This document shows, piece by piece, positions 16,480 to 24,332 of a DNA stretch of 64,000 nt. This DNA comes from Novosphingobium chloroacetimidivorans (GTDB lineage: Bacteria > Pseudomonadota > Alphaproteobacteria > Sphingomonadales > Sphingomonadaceae): assembly GCF_014204535.1 (NCBI RefSeq), contig NZ_JACHLR010000003.1, positions 248,001 to 312,000 of the forward strand, written 5' to 3'. A program made the translations under genes and the position numbers. Position 1 is the stretch's first letter. Each line of letters opens with the position of its first letter. The notes under the pieces are model-generated. The model was not told the origin of the DNA. It was given only the letters and a program-made list of their open reading frames with translations, and ran no database searches.

Positions 16480-17730
16480 TCACAACGACCGCAAGTACTG
16501 CAACGGGTTCACCGGCTCGCCATTGCGGCGCAGTTCCACCCCGACGCGAGGGCGGCCCGGCCCGGTGGTGCCGAGCGGCGAGCCGGCGACCACTTGCTCG
16601 CCGACACCGACATCCAGCCGCGCGAGGCCGGTCACGAGCGTGACCCAGCCGCCGTCGTGCTCGACGATCACGATCTGGCCGTAGCCCCGGTATGGCCCGG
16701 CATAGGCGATGCGGCCCGGCGCGGGCGCCACGGCCTGCGCATTGGATCGCGTCGCCAGCACAACTCCGCGCGAGCGGGTCTGGCCGGCGCCGCCCGGGCC
16801 TTCCTCGCCGAAGCCGGTGACGAGGCGACCGGTAAGCGGCAGGATCCAGGTCGGCAGGCCTTGCGGCGGCGCGGAGAAGCTCTCCGCTTCGACCACTCGC
16901 GAGTCCTCCGGGCGTGGCGGACGCATGATCGGCCCCGGCAGGCGTGCCAGCGCCGCGCGCAGTTCGCCCTCGCGGCCGATCGCGCCGATGAGATCGCCAA
17001 GGTCGCGCGCGCGCTCGGCCAGCATCAGCGCCCGGTCCGATTCGCGGCTGGCGATGCCGGCTGCGGCGCGGCTGGCCAGGCGCTGGCGCGCTTCGACGGC
17101 GGCGAGCTGGCGGCGCTTGTCCCGCAGGGCGTTCTCGCCCGCGCGCAGCTGGTTCGAGGCAGCCTGGGCGACCTGCTCGAGCTGGCGCGCGCGCGCGATC
17201 TCTGTCCGCAAGGCCGCAGTGCGGCGCTCGACTTCGGGCAACATGGTCTGCAGCAGCGCGCGCATCGTCACCAGTTCGCGCAAGGAGCCGGGCCGCAGCA
17301 GCGCGAGCACCGGGGGGCGGCGCGACAGGCGCTGCAGCGCGGCGGTGAGCCGCACGAGCGGAGCCTGGCGCTCGGCCATGCGCGCGCGCAGGCGCTCGCG
17401 AGCGGCGGCGATCAGCGCCACCCGCGCTTCCTGCACCGCGATCTGCGCCTCGGTCTCCTGCACGCGGGCAGCGAGCGCCGCCGCCTCGCGGGCGGTGCGA
17501 TCGGCCTGGAGCGTCACGGCGCGCGCCTGCGCCTCCAGCGCTTCGGCGCGGGCCCTCGCGGCGGAACCCTGCGCCTGTGCCGCGGCAAGTTCGCGGCGCG
17601 TCTGCGCGGCGTCGGCGGGTGCGGAAGCGGGGCTCTCCTGCGCAGTGGCATGGAGACCGGCGATGGCAGTGGTAAGTGCGGCAAACAGGAAGCCGAACAC
17701 GAATGCAAAGCGCCATCTTGTCCGGCGCAC
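16480..17730 (-). CDS. EnvC-like murein hydrolase activator (degenerate LytM domain)
   Basis: Periplasmic protein, 416 residues: signal/anchor (WRFAFVFGFLFAALTTAIAG), about 230 residues of Ala/Arg/Glu-rich coiled coil, and a C-terminal LytM (M23) domain (about 310-416). The domain lacks the zinc ligands: the HxGxD site reads RGVVLATRSN, the YAHLS position reads LVTGLARLD, and HxH reads RPRVGVEL. As in E. coli EnvC this suggests a non-catalytic activator of an amidase. The start is GTG at 17730, with GGAGGA five bases upstream inside repeat D1; an upstream in-frame ATG at 17883 would require translating the repeat. Confidence 0.87.
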   Translation of the reverse strand: MRRTRWRFAFVFGFLFAALTTAIAGLHATAQESPASAPADAAQTRRELAAAQAQGSAARARAEALEAQARAVTLQADRTAREAAALAARVQETEAQIAVQEARVALIAAARERLRARMAERQAPLVRLTAALQRLSRRPPVLALLRPGSLRELVTMRALLQTMLPEVERRTAALRTEIARARQLEQVAQAASNQLRAGENALRDKRRQLAAVEARQRLASRAAAGIASRESDRALMLAERARDLGDLIGAIGREGELRAALARLPGPIMRPPRPEDSRVVEAESFSAPPQGLPTWILPLTGRLVTGFGEEGPGGAGQTRSRGVVLATRSNAQAVAPAPGRIAYAGPYRGYGQIVIVEHDGGWVTLVTGLARLDVGVGEQVVAGSPLGTTGPGRPRVGVELRRNGEPVNPLQYLRSL

Positions 17731-17847
17731 TCGCTCCTCCCCCCTTGAGGGGAGAGGTCGGAAGGGGGGTGTACCCACGCCAGCGTCGACGCGAGCCCTG
17801 GCGGCCTCGCTCCCCCACCCCCGTCCCCTCCCCGCCAGGGAGGGGGG
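17730..17847. repeat. Dispersed repeat D1 (family D), reaching the envC-like start
   Basis: Shares with D2 the core GTGTACCCACGCCAGCGT followed by C/G and GACGCG. The flanks are purine/pyrimidine-rich arms: CTCCTCCCCCCTTGAGG on one side and CCCTCCCCGCCAGGGAGGG on the other. On the minus strand its end supplies GGAGGA before the GTG at 17730. Confidence 0.75.
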
Positions 17848-17886
17848 CTGACGGTCCTTCAAACGATTGCGAACGCAAAGCACCCC

Positions 17887-18312
17887 TCACCCCGCCCGAT
17901 GGTAGGGATGGCCAGCCAGGATGCTGGTCCCACGCCAGAGTTGTTCGGCGAGCATGGCGCGGACCATCAGGTGCGGCCAGGTCATCGCACCGAAGCCGAG
18001 CAGCAGGTCCGCCCCGCCGCGCGCCGTGTCGCCATGACCATCGGCAGCGCCGATCAGGAACCGCGCCTCGCGCACGCCTTCGTCGCGCCAGCGTCCGAGC
18101 AGCGCGGCGAAGTCTTCCGAGGACAGCGGCTTGGCGCGTTCGTCCAGAAGCACGTCGCGCGAAGGCGTCTGCGCCGGTGGGGGCACGCGGCCACCGACAT
18201 CGGGCAATTCGGTGTGTCGGAAGGGCCAGGTCAACCGCCTGGCATAGCGATCGACCAACTCGGCCTCCGGCGAGCGCGCGATCTTACCCCGGGCGATGAT
18301 GTGCAACAGCAT
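17887..18312 (-). CDS. rlmH: 23S rRNA (pseudouridine-1915-N3)-methyltransferase RlmH
   Basis: SPOUT-fold methyltransferase acting on helix 69 of 23S rRNA in assembled 70S ribosomes. 141 residues against about 155 in E. coli. The N-terminus MLLHIIARGKI and blocks LVDRYARRLTW, LLDERAKPLSSEDFA, ARFLIGAADGHGD and the knot region with LGFGAMTWPHLMVRAMLAEQ and the C-terminal HPYHR are characteristic. It follows rsfS by 92 bp on the same strand; both act in ribosome assembly or silencing. Confidence 0.94.
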   Translation of the reverse strand: MLLHIIARGKIARSPEAELVDRYARRLTWPFRHTELPDVGGRVPPPAQTPSRDVLLDERAKPLSSEDFAALLGRWRDEGVREARFLIGAADGHGDTARGGADLLLGFGAMTWPHLMVRAMLAEQLWRGTSILAGHPYHRAG

Positions 18313-18404
18313 CGCGCGTTCGTAGCGCTACCATGCGCGTCCGGCGAGGCTCAATATCCTCTCCTTTCTGGCCCGCGCGGACCCGACGGGAGAGGATCGA
18401 GCGA

Positions 18405-18818
18405 TCAGGCCGCGCCGGCGCTGCCTTCGCCGAAGCCCCACATGCGCTCCAGGTTGTAGAAGCTGCGCACTTCGGGGCGAAACACGTGCACGACCACGCC
18501 GCCGCCGTCGACCAGCACCCAATCGGCTGCGGGAAGGCCTTCGATGCGGGCATGGCCGTGGCCGCCGTGCTTGAGACGCTCGGCAAGCTTCTGCGCGATC
18601 GCGGTGACCTGGCGGCTCGAGCGGCCGGACGCGATCACCATGTGATCGGCGATGCTCGACTTGCCCTCGAGGTCGATGACGACCACGTCCTGGGCCTGGT
18701 CTTCGTCGAGCGAGTGCAGGACGAGCGCGAGTAGCGGGTCATCCGATCCGGTGACCGCTGAGGCCTGTCCGGGGTTCGCGGTGCCGGTGCGAACCGGCTC
18801 TAGGTGTGCCTGGGGCAT
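18405..18818 (-). CDS. rsfS: Ribosomal silencing factor RsfS
   Basis: Binds uL14 and blocks subunit joining when nutrients are scarce. 137 residues from ATG at 18818. The DUF143 core starts at LLALVLHSLDEDQAQDVVVI, continues DHMVIASGRSSRQVTAIAQK and HARIEGLPAADWVLVDGGGV, and ends VHVFRPEVRSFYNLERMWG. The first 27 residues are variable. AGGAG lies 15 bases before the chosen ATG, rather far, so a shorter or non-ATG start is possible. A palindrome-like stretch with CCTCTCC and GGAGAGG arms (18351-18396) follows the gene. Confidence 0.93.
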   Translation of the reverse strand: MPQAHLEPVRTGTANPGQASAVTGSDDPLLALVLHSLDEDQAQDVVVIDLEGKSSIADHMVIASGRSSRQVTAIAQKLAERLKHGGHGHARIEGLPAADWVLVDGGGVVVHVFRPEVRSFYNLERMWGFGEGSAGAA

Positions 18819-18951
18819 CTTAAGGTTAGTCAGCTCCTCTCTGCTGATATGCGCCGGCCACGAGCACAGTGCGCGCGGCCGATCCGGTGGGCGTAAGCGG
18901 TTATCATCGAAGTGAAATGGTGGCTGCATCGGTGAAGAGCAACCGGCCGGC

Positions 18952-19599
18952 TCAAGCCGCGTCTCCGGGAATGATGTGATGCGTGACCTGGTCGCGCACA
19001 TCGCGGCGCGGCAGCCTGTCGGCCCAGTCCGGATCGGCTTGGCGGATCGCCGTGGCCGAACGCGAGTCAGGATCGAAACGCAAAGTCAACAGCGCCGGGG
19101 CGCTCCACGTTTCCCGGAACTTCAAGCAGGCGGGCGGCTTCCGGTACCGTCCCAACCAGGCCATCGCGGGGCTCGCGAAGACCGCGTCATCATAGCCCGG
19201 ACGCGCCACCACCGCAATCGGCATCATCCGCGCGATCCTCCGCCAGTCGCGCCAGCGGTGGAACTGGGCGAGATTGTCCGCGCCCATGACCCATACGAAG
19301 CGCCGCCGGGGGTAGCGGCGGACGAGCTTGCGCAAGGTGTCCGCAGTGTAGCGCGTGCGCAGTTCGCGCTCGATCGCGGTGACCCGGATCGGCGCGCGGC
19401 GAGCCTGCCGCCGCGCCGATTCGACGCGGGCGGACAGCGGCGCCATGCCGGTGCGTGGCTTCATCGGGTTGCCCGGCGAGACGAGCCACCAGACCTCCGC
19501 CAGCTCCAGCGCGCGCAGGATCTCCAGCGAGATCTTGCGATGGGCGCCATGCGCTGGGTTGAAGCTGCCGCCGAGCAGGGCGGTCGGCATGCCGCTCAT
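18952..19599 (-). CDS. nadD: Nicotinate-nucleotide adenylyltransferase
   Basis: Converts nicotinate mononucleotide and ATP to deamido-NAD in NAD synthesis. 215 residues. The nucleotidyltransferase motif reads ALLGGSFNPAHGAHRKI (about 7-23), followed by WWLVSPGNPMKPRTGMA, TADTLRKLVRRYP and FVWVMGADNLAQFHRWRDW, with ISxTxIR represented by SRSATAIRQ near the C-terminus. Start at 19599 or, three codons on, at 19590 (MPTALLGG). The order proA, nadD, rsfS, rlmH is common in alphaproteobacteria. Confidence 0.94.
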   Translation of the reverse strand: MSGMPTALLGGSFNPAHGAHRKISLEILRALELAEVWWLVSPGNPMKPRTGMAPLSARVESARRQARRAPIRVTAIERELRTRYTADTLRKLVRRYPRRRFVWVMGADNLAQFHRWRDWRRIARMMPIAVVARPGYDDAVFASPAMAWLGRYRKPPACLKFRETWSAPALLTLRFDPDSRSATAIRQADPDWADRLPRRDVRDQVTHHIIPGDAA

Positions 19600-19600
19600 G

Positions 19601-19801
19601 AGGTTTCACGCGGAGGCGCGGAGACGCGGAGGAAGAGGAAGCAAGTGGAACGCGCGCAAAGGCGCAGAGGCGCAAAGGGGTAGCTTTCGCGGCGAAGCCG
19701 CTTTCTCCTGCCTGCGTGCGGAAAGCGCGACGAGGCGCGCATGACAGTGGCCTGACGGACAGGCGCTACTCCTCCGCGTCTCCGCGCCTCCGCGTGAACC
19801 A
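19601..19801. repeat. Long palindromic repeat E1 (family E)
   Basis: Outer arms GGTTTCACGCGGAGGCGCGG (from 19602) and CGCGCCTCCGCGTGAACC (ending 19800) are nearly perfect inverted copies of about 30 bp. The interior holds a second degenerate series (GCGCAAAGGCGCAGAGGCGC) and an inner hairpin around GCGGCGAAGCCGC. It fills the whole nadD-proA gap. Confidence 0.8.
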
Positions 19802-19803
19802 AG

Positions 19804-21078
19804 TTAAGGCCGCACCTGTCCGGTACCACGCACTTGCCACTTGTAAGTCGTCAGACCCTCCAGCGCGACGGGGCCGCGCGCGTGGAGGCGGCCGGTGGCG
19901 ATGCCGATCTCGGCGCCGAGGCCGAACTCGCCCCCATCGGCGAACTGGCTGGAGGCATTGACCATCACGATCGCGCTGTCGACTTCGGCCAGGAAGCGCT
20001 CGGCCGCCGCATGGTCGCCGGTAACGATCGCGTCAGTGTGGTGCGAAGAGTGCCGGGCGATGTGCTCGATCGCCGCGTCCAGCCCGTCGACGACCGCCAC
20101 CGCCAGCACCGCGTCCAGGTACTCGGTGTCCCAGTCCTCTTCCGTCGCGGTCACGATCCGCGGATCGAGCGCCTGCGCCCGCGCATCGCCGCGCAGTTCG
20201 CAGCCGGCGTCGAGCAAATCGCCCGCCAGCGCCACCGCATCGGGGAACTGCGCGTCGATCAACAGCGTCTCCATCGCCCCGCAAATGCCGGTGCGACGCA
20301 TCTTGGCGTTGAGGGCCAAGGCCCGCGCCATCGCCGCATCGGCCGAGGAATGGACGTACGTGTGGCAGATGCCGTCGAGGTGGGCGAGCACCGGGACGCG
20401 TGCGTCGGCCTGCACCCGCGCCACCAGGCTCTTGCCCCCGCGTGGCACGATCATGTCGATGAGGCCGGCCGCCGTCAGCATGGCGCCCACCAGCGCGCGG
20501 TCCTGGGTCGGCGCCAACTGCACCGCATCGGCGGGCACGCCCACGCTCTCCAGCCCGCGCGCGAAGGCGGCATGGATCGCGCGGTTGGAATGCAGCGCTT
20601 CGCTGCCGCCACGCAGCAGCACGGCGTTGCCCGAGCGCAGGCACAGCGCGGCCGCGTCGGCGGTGACATTGGGCCGGCTCTCGTAGATGATGCCGATAAG
20701 CCCGATGGGGATCCGCACGCGCGAAAGCTTGAGGCCGTTGGGCCGCTCGCTCTGGTCGATCACCTGACCCACCGGATCGGGCAGCGCCGCGACCTGCTCC
20801 ACGGCGTCGGCGATCCCGGCCAGGCGCTTGGGATCGAGCCGCAGCCGATCGAGCAACGCGTCTGTCAGCCCCTTGGCCTCACCCGCCGCGACATCCCGCG
20901 CGTTCGCCTCCAGGATCGGCCCCTCGTCCTCGCGCAACGCGACTGCGACGGCGCGCAGGGCCTCGGCCTTGCGCGCATCCGGGAGCAGCGCAAGCCCGCG
21001 CTGGGCTTCGCGACCGGCCTTGGCGAGGCGTGCAACCAGCACCTCGGGCGACTCCGTGATGGGGCTCTCCATGTTCAT
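19804..21078 (-). CDS. proA: Gamma-glutamyl phosphate reductase
   Basis: NADPH-dependent second step of proline synthesis from glutamate, cytoplasmic. 424 residues, normal for ProA. Motifs: GLKLSRVRIPIGLIGIIYES with RPNVTADAAALCLRSGN, IVPRGGKSLVARV, the catalytic cysteine in KMRRTGICGAMETLLI and the C-terminal SSQFADGGEFGLGAEIGIAT with GLTTYKWQVRG. Start MNMESP at 21078; the ATG two codons on is equally good. proB is not in the window. A 244-bp divergent gap separates it from the M23 peptidase. Confidence 0.96.
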   Translation of the reverse strand: MNMESPITESPEVLVARLAKAGREAQRGLALLPDARKAEALRAVAVALREDEGPILEANARDVAAGEAKGLTDALLDRLRLDPKRLAGIADAVEQVAALPDPVGQVIDQSERPNGLKLSRVRIPIGLIGIIYESRPNVTADAAALCLRSGNAVLLRGGSEALHSNRAIHAAFARGLESVGVPADAVQLAPTQDRALVGAMLTAAGLIDMIVPRGGKSLVARVQADARVPVLAHLDGICHTYVHSSADAAMARALALNAKMRRTGICGAMETLLIDAQFPDAVALAGDLLDAGCELRGDARAQALDPRIVTATEEDWDTEYLDAVLAVAVVDGLDAAIEHIARHSSHHTDAIVTGDHAAAERFLAEVDSAIVMVNASSQFADGGEFGLGAEIGIATGRLHARGPVALEGLTTYKWQVRGTGQVRP

Positions 21079-21322
21079 GGCCGCCGAGTATCACCGCGGA
21101 GCGAACCTGTCACCGCATCGCACGCGACGGGAGCAACATGGATGCAACGATTCGCTGCGAACCGCACGAACCGTTCCCGCACCAAACTCCGCTCGTCCCG
21201 CTCTGGGTTCGACTCACCCCCGTTTCGCACTTGCACAAGGCAGGTGGATTCGCCTTTGTGACACTGTGTGGCTAGGGGCGGCGCCAACTAAACAGCTTTC
21301 CAAAAGCGGGGTCGATTTGAAA

Positions 21323-22459
21323 ATGCCAACCGCCGGCGCGCTCCAGTCGCGCCTGCGGACCCTCTTCCCCGACCGTGAGTTCTTCATGCGGTCGCAGGGG
21401 CAGGTCCGATTTATCAAGCTGTCGACCAAGGTCCAGGCACTCGCGGCGCTGGGCGTGGTGGTGGTCCTGGCCGCATGGCTGGTGACCATGGTCGGGCTCA
21501 CGCTGTCGCAATGGTCCGCCTCTCGCGAGCGAGGCGAACTGCAGGCACGCGAGGCGCGGGTCGCCAGCGCGCAGAGCCGGGTCGAAGCGTATCGCCGCGA
21601 CGTTCACGCGGTCGCTGCCGATCTCGCGCGCCGCCAGGAATTCATTCAGCGCATGGTCGAGGCGCACCTGGGCGACTTGCCCGAGGACGCCGGCGACACA
21701 GATGGCAGCACCCCCGCCCGGACCGATGCGAAGCCCGAAGCCGCCGTGCGCAAGATCAGCATGGCCCTGCCCGAAGCCGCATCGCTGGCGCGGCTGGAAT
21801 CCGACCAGCTCGCCTTCGTCGATCGCCTGACCCGCTATGCCGATCGCCGCGCTACCCGTGCCGCCGATTCGATCCGCGCGCTGGGCCTGAACCCGCGGGC
21901 GATGATGGCGCCCCACGCGGCTGAGGGTGGTCCGCTGCTGCGCCTCGCCACCGGGCGCGACGGTTCGCTGGACCCGCAGTTCAAGCGCCTGGGTGCCAGC
22001 CTGGCGCGGATGGATGCGCTCGTCACCGGGCTCGCCAGCGTGCCGCAGGTTCAGCCCGCACACGTCGCCTACGTTTCCTCCAGCTTCGGCTACCGAGCGG
22101 ACCCCTTCAACGGTGGGGCCGCGTTCCATGCCGGGCTCGACTTCCCGGGCCCGATGGGATCGGCGATCTATGCCGCCGCACGCGGGCGCGTGACCTTCGT
22201 CGGCCAGAAGCAGGGCTATGGCAATTGCATCGAGATCACGCATGGCAACGGCCTGGTGACGCGCTATGCTCACTTGTCGGGCTTCGGCACACGGGTCGGC
22301 CAGATGGTGGAGCCCGGCACCCGGATCGGCGCGATGGGGAGCACCGGCCGCTCGACGGGGCCGCACCTCCACTTCGAAGTGCGGGTCAACGACCAGCCGG
22401 TGAACCCGCGACTCTTTCTGGATGCCGCGCGAAGAGCGCAAGCTGAAGTTCAGAAATAA
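21323..22459 (+). CDS. M23 (LytM-type) metallopeptidase, catalytic residues intact
   Basis: Probable periplasmic peptidoglycan endopeptidase anchored in the inner membrane. 378 residues: short cytoplasmic N-terminus, one membrane segment (ALAALGVVVVLAAWLVTMVG, about 37-56), coiled coil (about 60-115), then a LytM domain in the last 130 residues with zinc motifs FHAGLDF and GPHLHFEV plus TRYAHLSGFG. In contrast to the EnvC-like protein, all ligands are present. The bactofilin gene follows within 20 bp, the familiar arrangement in which a bactofilin scaffold localises an M23 hydrolase for cell-shape control. Confidence 0.93.
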   Translation: MPTAGALQSRLRTLFPDREFFMRSQGQVRFIKLSTKVQALAALGVVVVLAAWLVTMVGLTLSQWSASRERGELQAREARVASAQSRVEAYRRDVHAVAADLARRQEFIQRMVEAHLGDLPEDAGDTDGSTPARTDAKPEAAVRKISMALPEAASLARLESDQLAFVDRLTRYADRRATRAADSIRALGLNPRAMMAPHAAEGGPLLRLATGRDGSLDPQFKRLGASLARMDALVTGLASVPQVQPAHVAYVSSSFGYRADPFNGGAAFHAGLDFPGPMGSAIYAAARGRVTFVGQKQGYGNCIEITHGNGLVTRYAHLSGFGTRVGQMVEPGTRIGAMGSTGRSTGPHLHFEVRVNDQPVNPRLFLDAARRAQAEVQK

Positions 22460-22477
22460 GCTGTCAGGCGCTTGAAA

Positions 22478-22939
22478 ATGATAACACCGAGGACACCCAC
22501 CACGATGCCCAAGCCGCTCGGCAGCCACCGTCCGATCCACGGATCCACCACCAGCATCCTGGGCGGCGACACCGCGATTTCGGGCAACATCAGCGCGACC
22601 GCCGACCTCCATGTCGAGGGCCGGGTGGAGGGCGACATCACCTGCACCGCCCTGATCCAGGGCGAAGGAAGCGAAGTGGTGGGCGCGATCACGGCGGAAT
22701 CGGCGCGCATCGCCGGCCACGTCGACGGGTCGGTCACGGCGCGCGACGTGGTGATCCTCAAGTCCGCGCGCATCCGTGGCGACATCGTCTACGATGCGCT
22801 GACGATCGAGCAGGGCGCGCAGCTGGACGGCCGCCTGACCCCGCGCACGGGACAAGGCCCGTCCGTCTCGCGTTCGGGCGAAAGCCTGGAGCAGCGCCTA
22901 GTCCTGGCCGCGCCGGCGCAGAAGCTCGAGCAGGACTGA
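22478..22939 (+). CDS. Bactofilin (polymer-forming cytoskeletal protein)
   Basis: Non-nucleotide cytoskeletal protein with a right-handed beta-helix (DUF583). 153 residues from ATG at 22478; ATG at 22505 (MPKPLGS) is an alternative giving 144. The core shows repeating turns typical of the fold: TSILGGDTAISGNISATADL, HVEGRVEGDITCTALIQGEG, SARIAGHVDGSVTARDVVIL, SARIRGDIVYDALTIEQGAQ. Both ends are disordered and the C-terminus is Ser/Gln-rich. It forms an operon with the preceding M23 peptidase. Confidence 0.93.
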   Translation: MITPRTPTTMPKPLGSHRPIHGSTTSILGGDTAISGNISATADLHVEGRVEGDITCTALIQGEGSEVVGAITAESARIAGHVDGSVTARDVVILKSARIRGDIVYDALTIEQGAQLDGRLTPRTGQGPSVSRSGESLEQRLVLAAPAQKLEQD

Positions 22940-23004
22940 GCTTGGCGGCGGCCGGGACTGCCGGCCTGCCGCACGTCGATCGACTCTGATCCTGTAGCCT
23001 CAAT

Positions 23005-23091
23005 ACGCCCGCGCAGGCGGGGGTGAGGCTTGTTCCTTCTTGCGCACTGCCTGCTTCAAGAAGCGGGGCCCCCGCCTGCGCGGGGGCGACG
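23005..23091. repeat. Palindromic repeat A3
   Basis: Left arm diverged (ACGCCCGCGCAGGCGGGGGT), right arm canonical. Together with C1 it occupies most of the 397-bp bactofilin-trcR gap, in which no gene is seen. Confidence 0.8.
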
Positions 23092-23148
23092 GGTTTGGGC
23101 TTGATCCCAGCCGGACCGTGAGCCCTGAACACCCTGTCTCGAACGTTG

Positions 23149-23305
23149 CCCTCTCCCCGGACGGGGAGAGGATACGAAGGCTTGGCTCGCAGAGCCTAGC
23201 CGCAGTTGGAGAGGGGTTCGTGCCCTCTCGACCGCAGAACCCCCTCTCCCAGCTCCGTTAACCGCTATGCGCTAAGCTGCGCTACCTCTCCCCGCCGGGG
23301 AGAGG
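23149..23305. repeat. Palindromic repeat C1 (family C)
   Basis: Defines family C, about 155-170 bp. Outer hairpin arms CCTCTCCCCGGACGGGGAGAGG and, at the far end, CCTCTCCCC-GCC-GGGGAGAGG. Between them are ATACGAAGGCTTGGC, a CTCGCAGAG hairpin, TAGCCGCAGTTGGAGAGGGG and the inverse CCCCCTCTCCCAGCTCCG. Lies between convergent bactofilin and trcR. Confidence 0.8.
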
Positions 23306-23336
23306 AGATGTAAGGCAGGAACGCTCCGCGCCCACC

Positions 23337-24041
23337 TTACCCGCGGCGTTCTTCCGCTTCGGCGGCCCGCTTGGCTTCGAGCCAGGCCGCCGCCTCGGCT
23401 TCCTGCGCGGCTTCGCTGGCGGCGACGCGCGCGTCCTCACGCTCCTGGCGCAGCTCCTCGAGCAGGGCCTGGCGATCGTCGCCCAGGCGCTCGTCGTCGC
23501 GGCCGTCGTCCTCGATGCCGGCCTTCTTGGCCGCCTTGGCGACGATACCGTCGAGCTCGCGCTGCGAGCACAGGCCCAACGTCACCGGGTCCTTCGGCGT
23601 GATGTTGCCGATGTTCCAGTGGCTGCGGTCGCGGATCGCGGCGATGGTGTTGCGGGTTGTGCCGATCAGCTTGCCGATCTGCGCGTCCGAAACCTCGGGG
23701 TGGTGGCGCAGGATCCAGGCGATGCCGTCGGGCTTGTCCTGGCGCTTGGACACCGGGGTGTAGCGCGGGCCCTTGGTGCGGCTGACGTTGACCGGCGCCT
23801 TGTGCATCTTGAGCTTGTAGTTGGGGTCCGCCTGCCCCTTCTCGATCTCTTCCTGCGTCAGCTCGCCCGAGCGCAGCGGATCACGGCCGGTGTACTTGCT
23901 GGAGGCGAGATCGTCGGCCATCGCCTGGACTTCCAGGATGTGCAGGCCGCAGAACTCGGCGATCTGCTCGAAGGTGAGGCCCGTGGTATCGACCAGCCAC
24001 GAGGCGGTCGCGTGCGGCATCAGCGGGGTGGGCTGGCTCAT
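23337..24041 (-). CDS. trcR: Cell-cycle transcriptional regulator TrcR (DUF1013)
   Basis: Conserved alphaproteobacterial DNA-associated protein, annotated as TrcR after Caulobacter. 234 residues from ATG at 24041. Characteristic core: PLMPHATASWLVDTTGLTFE, QIAEFCGLHILEVQAMADD, RYTPVSKRQDKPDGIAWILR, HHPEVSDAQIGKLIGTTRNT and IRDRSHWNIGNITPKDPVTL. The last 60 residues are Glu/Ala/Arg-rich and probably coiled coil. A 40-codon upstream extension is Arg/Cys-rich and covers the terminator region, so it is rejected. With sciP it is the second cell-cycle regulator here. Confidence 0.93.
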   Translation of the reverse strand: MSQPTPLMPHATASWLVDTTGLTFEQIAEFCGLHILEVQAMADDLASSKYTGRDPLRSGELTQEEIEKGQADPNYKLKMHKAPVNVSRTKGPRYTPVSKRQDKPDGIAWILRHHPEVSDAQIGKLIGTTRNTIAAIRDRSHWNIGNITPKDPVTLGLCSQRELDGIVAKAAKKAGIEDDGRDDERLGDDRQALLEELRQEREDARVAASEAAQEAEAAAWLEAKRAAEAEERRG

Positions 24042-24088
24042 GTCTCTTGGTCCCAATCGAAGCCGGACGAAACACAAGCGCCCGGCGC

Positions 24089-24122
24089 AAAAACGATAAG
24101 GGCCGCCCCTTGCGGAGCGGCC
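24089..24122 (-). terminator. Strong intrinsic terminator upstream of trcR
   Basis: On the minus strand GGCCGCTCC, loop GCAA (a GNRA tetraloop), GGGGCGGCC (9 bp with one G-U pair; plus-strand 24101-24122), followed by CTTATCGTTTTTG. It could end the GST transcript 210 bp downstream of that stop codon, or a short unit with a 16-codon frame (MQRVDDTALAESGAIA, 24132-24182). trcR starts only about 50 bp beyond it. Confidence 0.72.
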
Positions 24123-24217
24123 GTACTGGGTTGATTTAGGCAATCGCGCCGGATTCGGCAAGCGCGGTGTCGTCGACGCGCTGCATGACGCCGGTCCCTA
24201 CTACGCCGGCCCTACTT

Positions 24218-24311
24218 CTTCGTCATCCCCGCGAACGCGGGGATCCATCGCCTGACCTCTCGTAAAAGGAGCTAACTGGAGATGGATTCCCGCCTTCGCG
24301 GGAATGACGAG
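24218..24311. repeat. Palindromic repeat A4 (ATCCATC subtype)
   Basis: Arms CGTCATCCCCGCGAACGCGG and CCCGCCTTCGCGGGAATGAC, with inner stem ATCCATCGCC...GGAGATGGAT. Copies A10 and A12 are the same subtype. It lies between the GST stop and the terminator at 24089-24122. Confidence 0.82.
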
Positions 24312-24332
24312 GTTTGGGGTGCCAACACGTGC

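Noticed and set aside
21205..21230. tRNA-like T-loop (GGGTTCGACTCACC)
   Set aside because: The flanking bases do not form a T-stem, no acceptor or anticodon arms are found, and it lies in the proA/M23 promoter gap.
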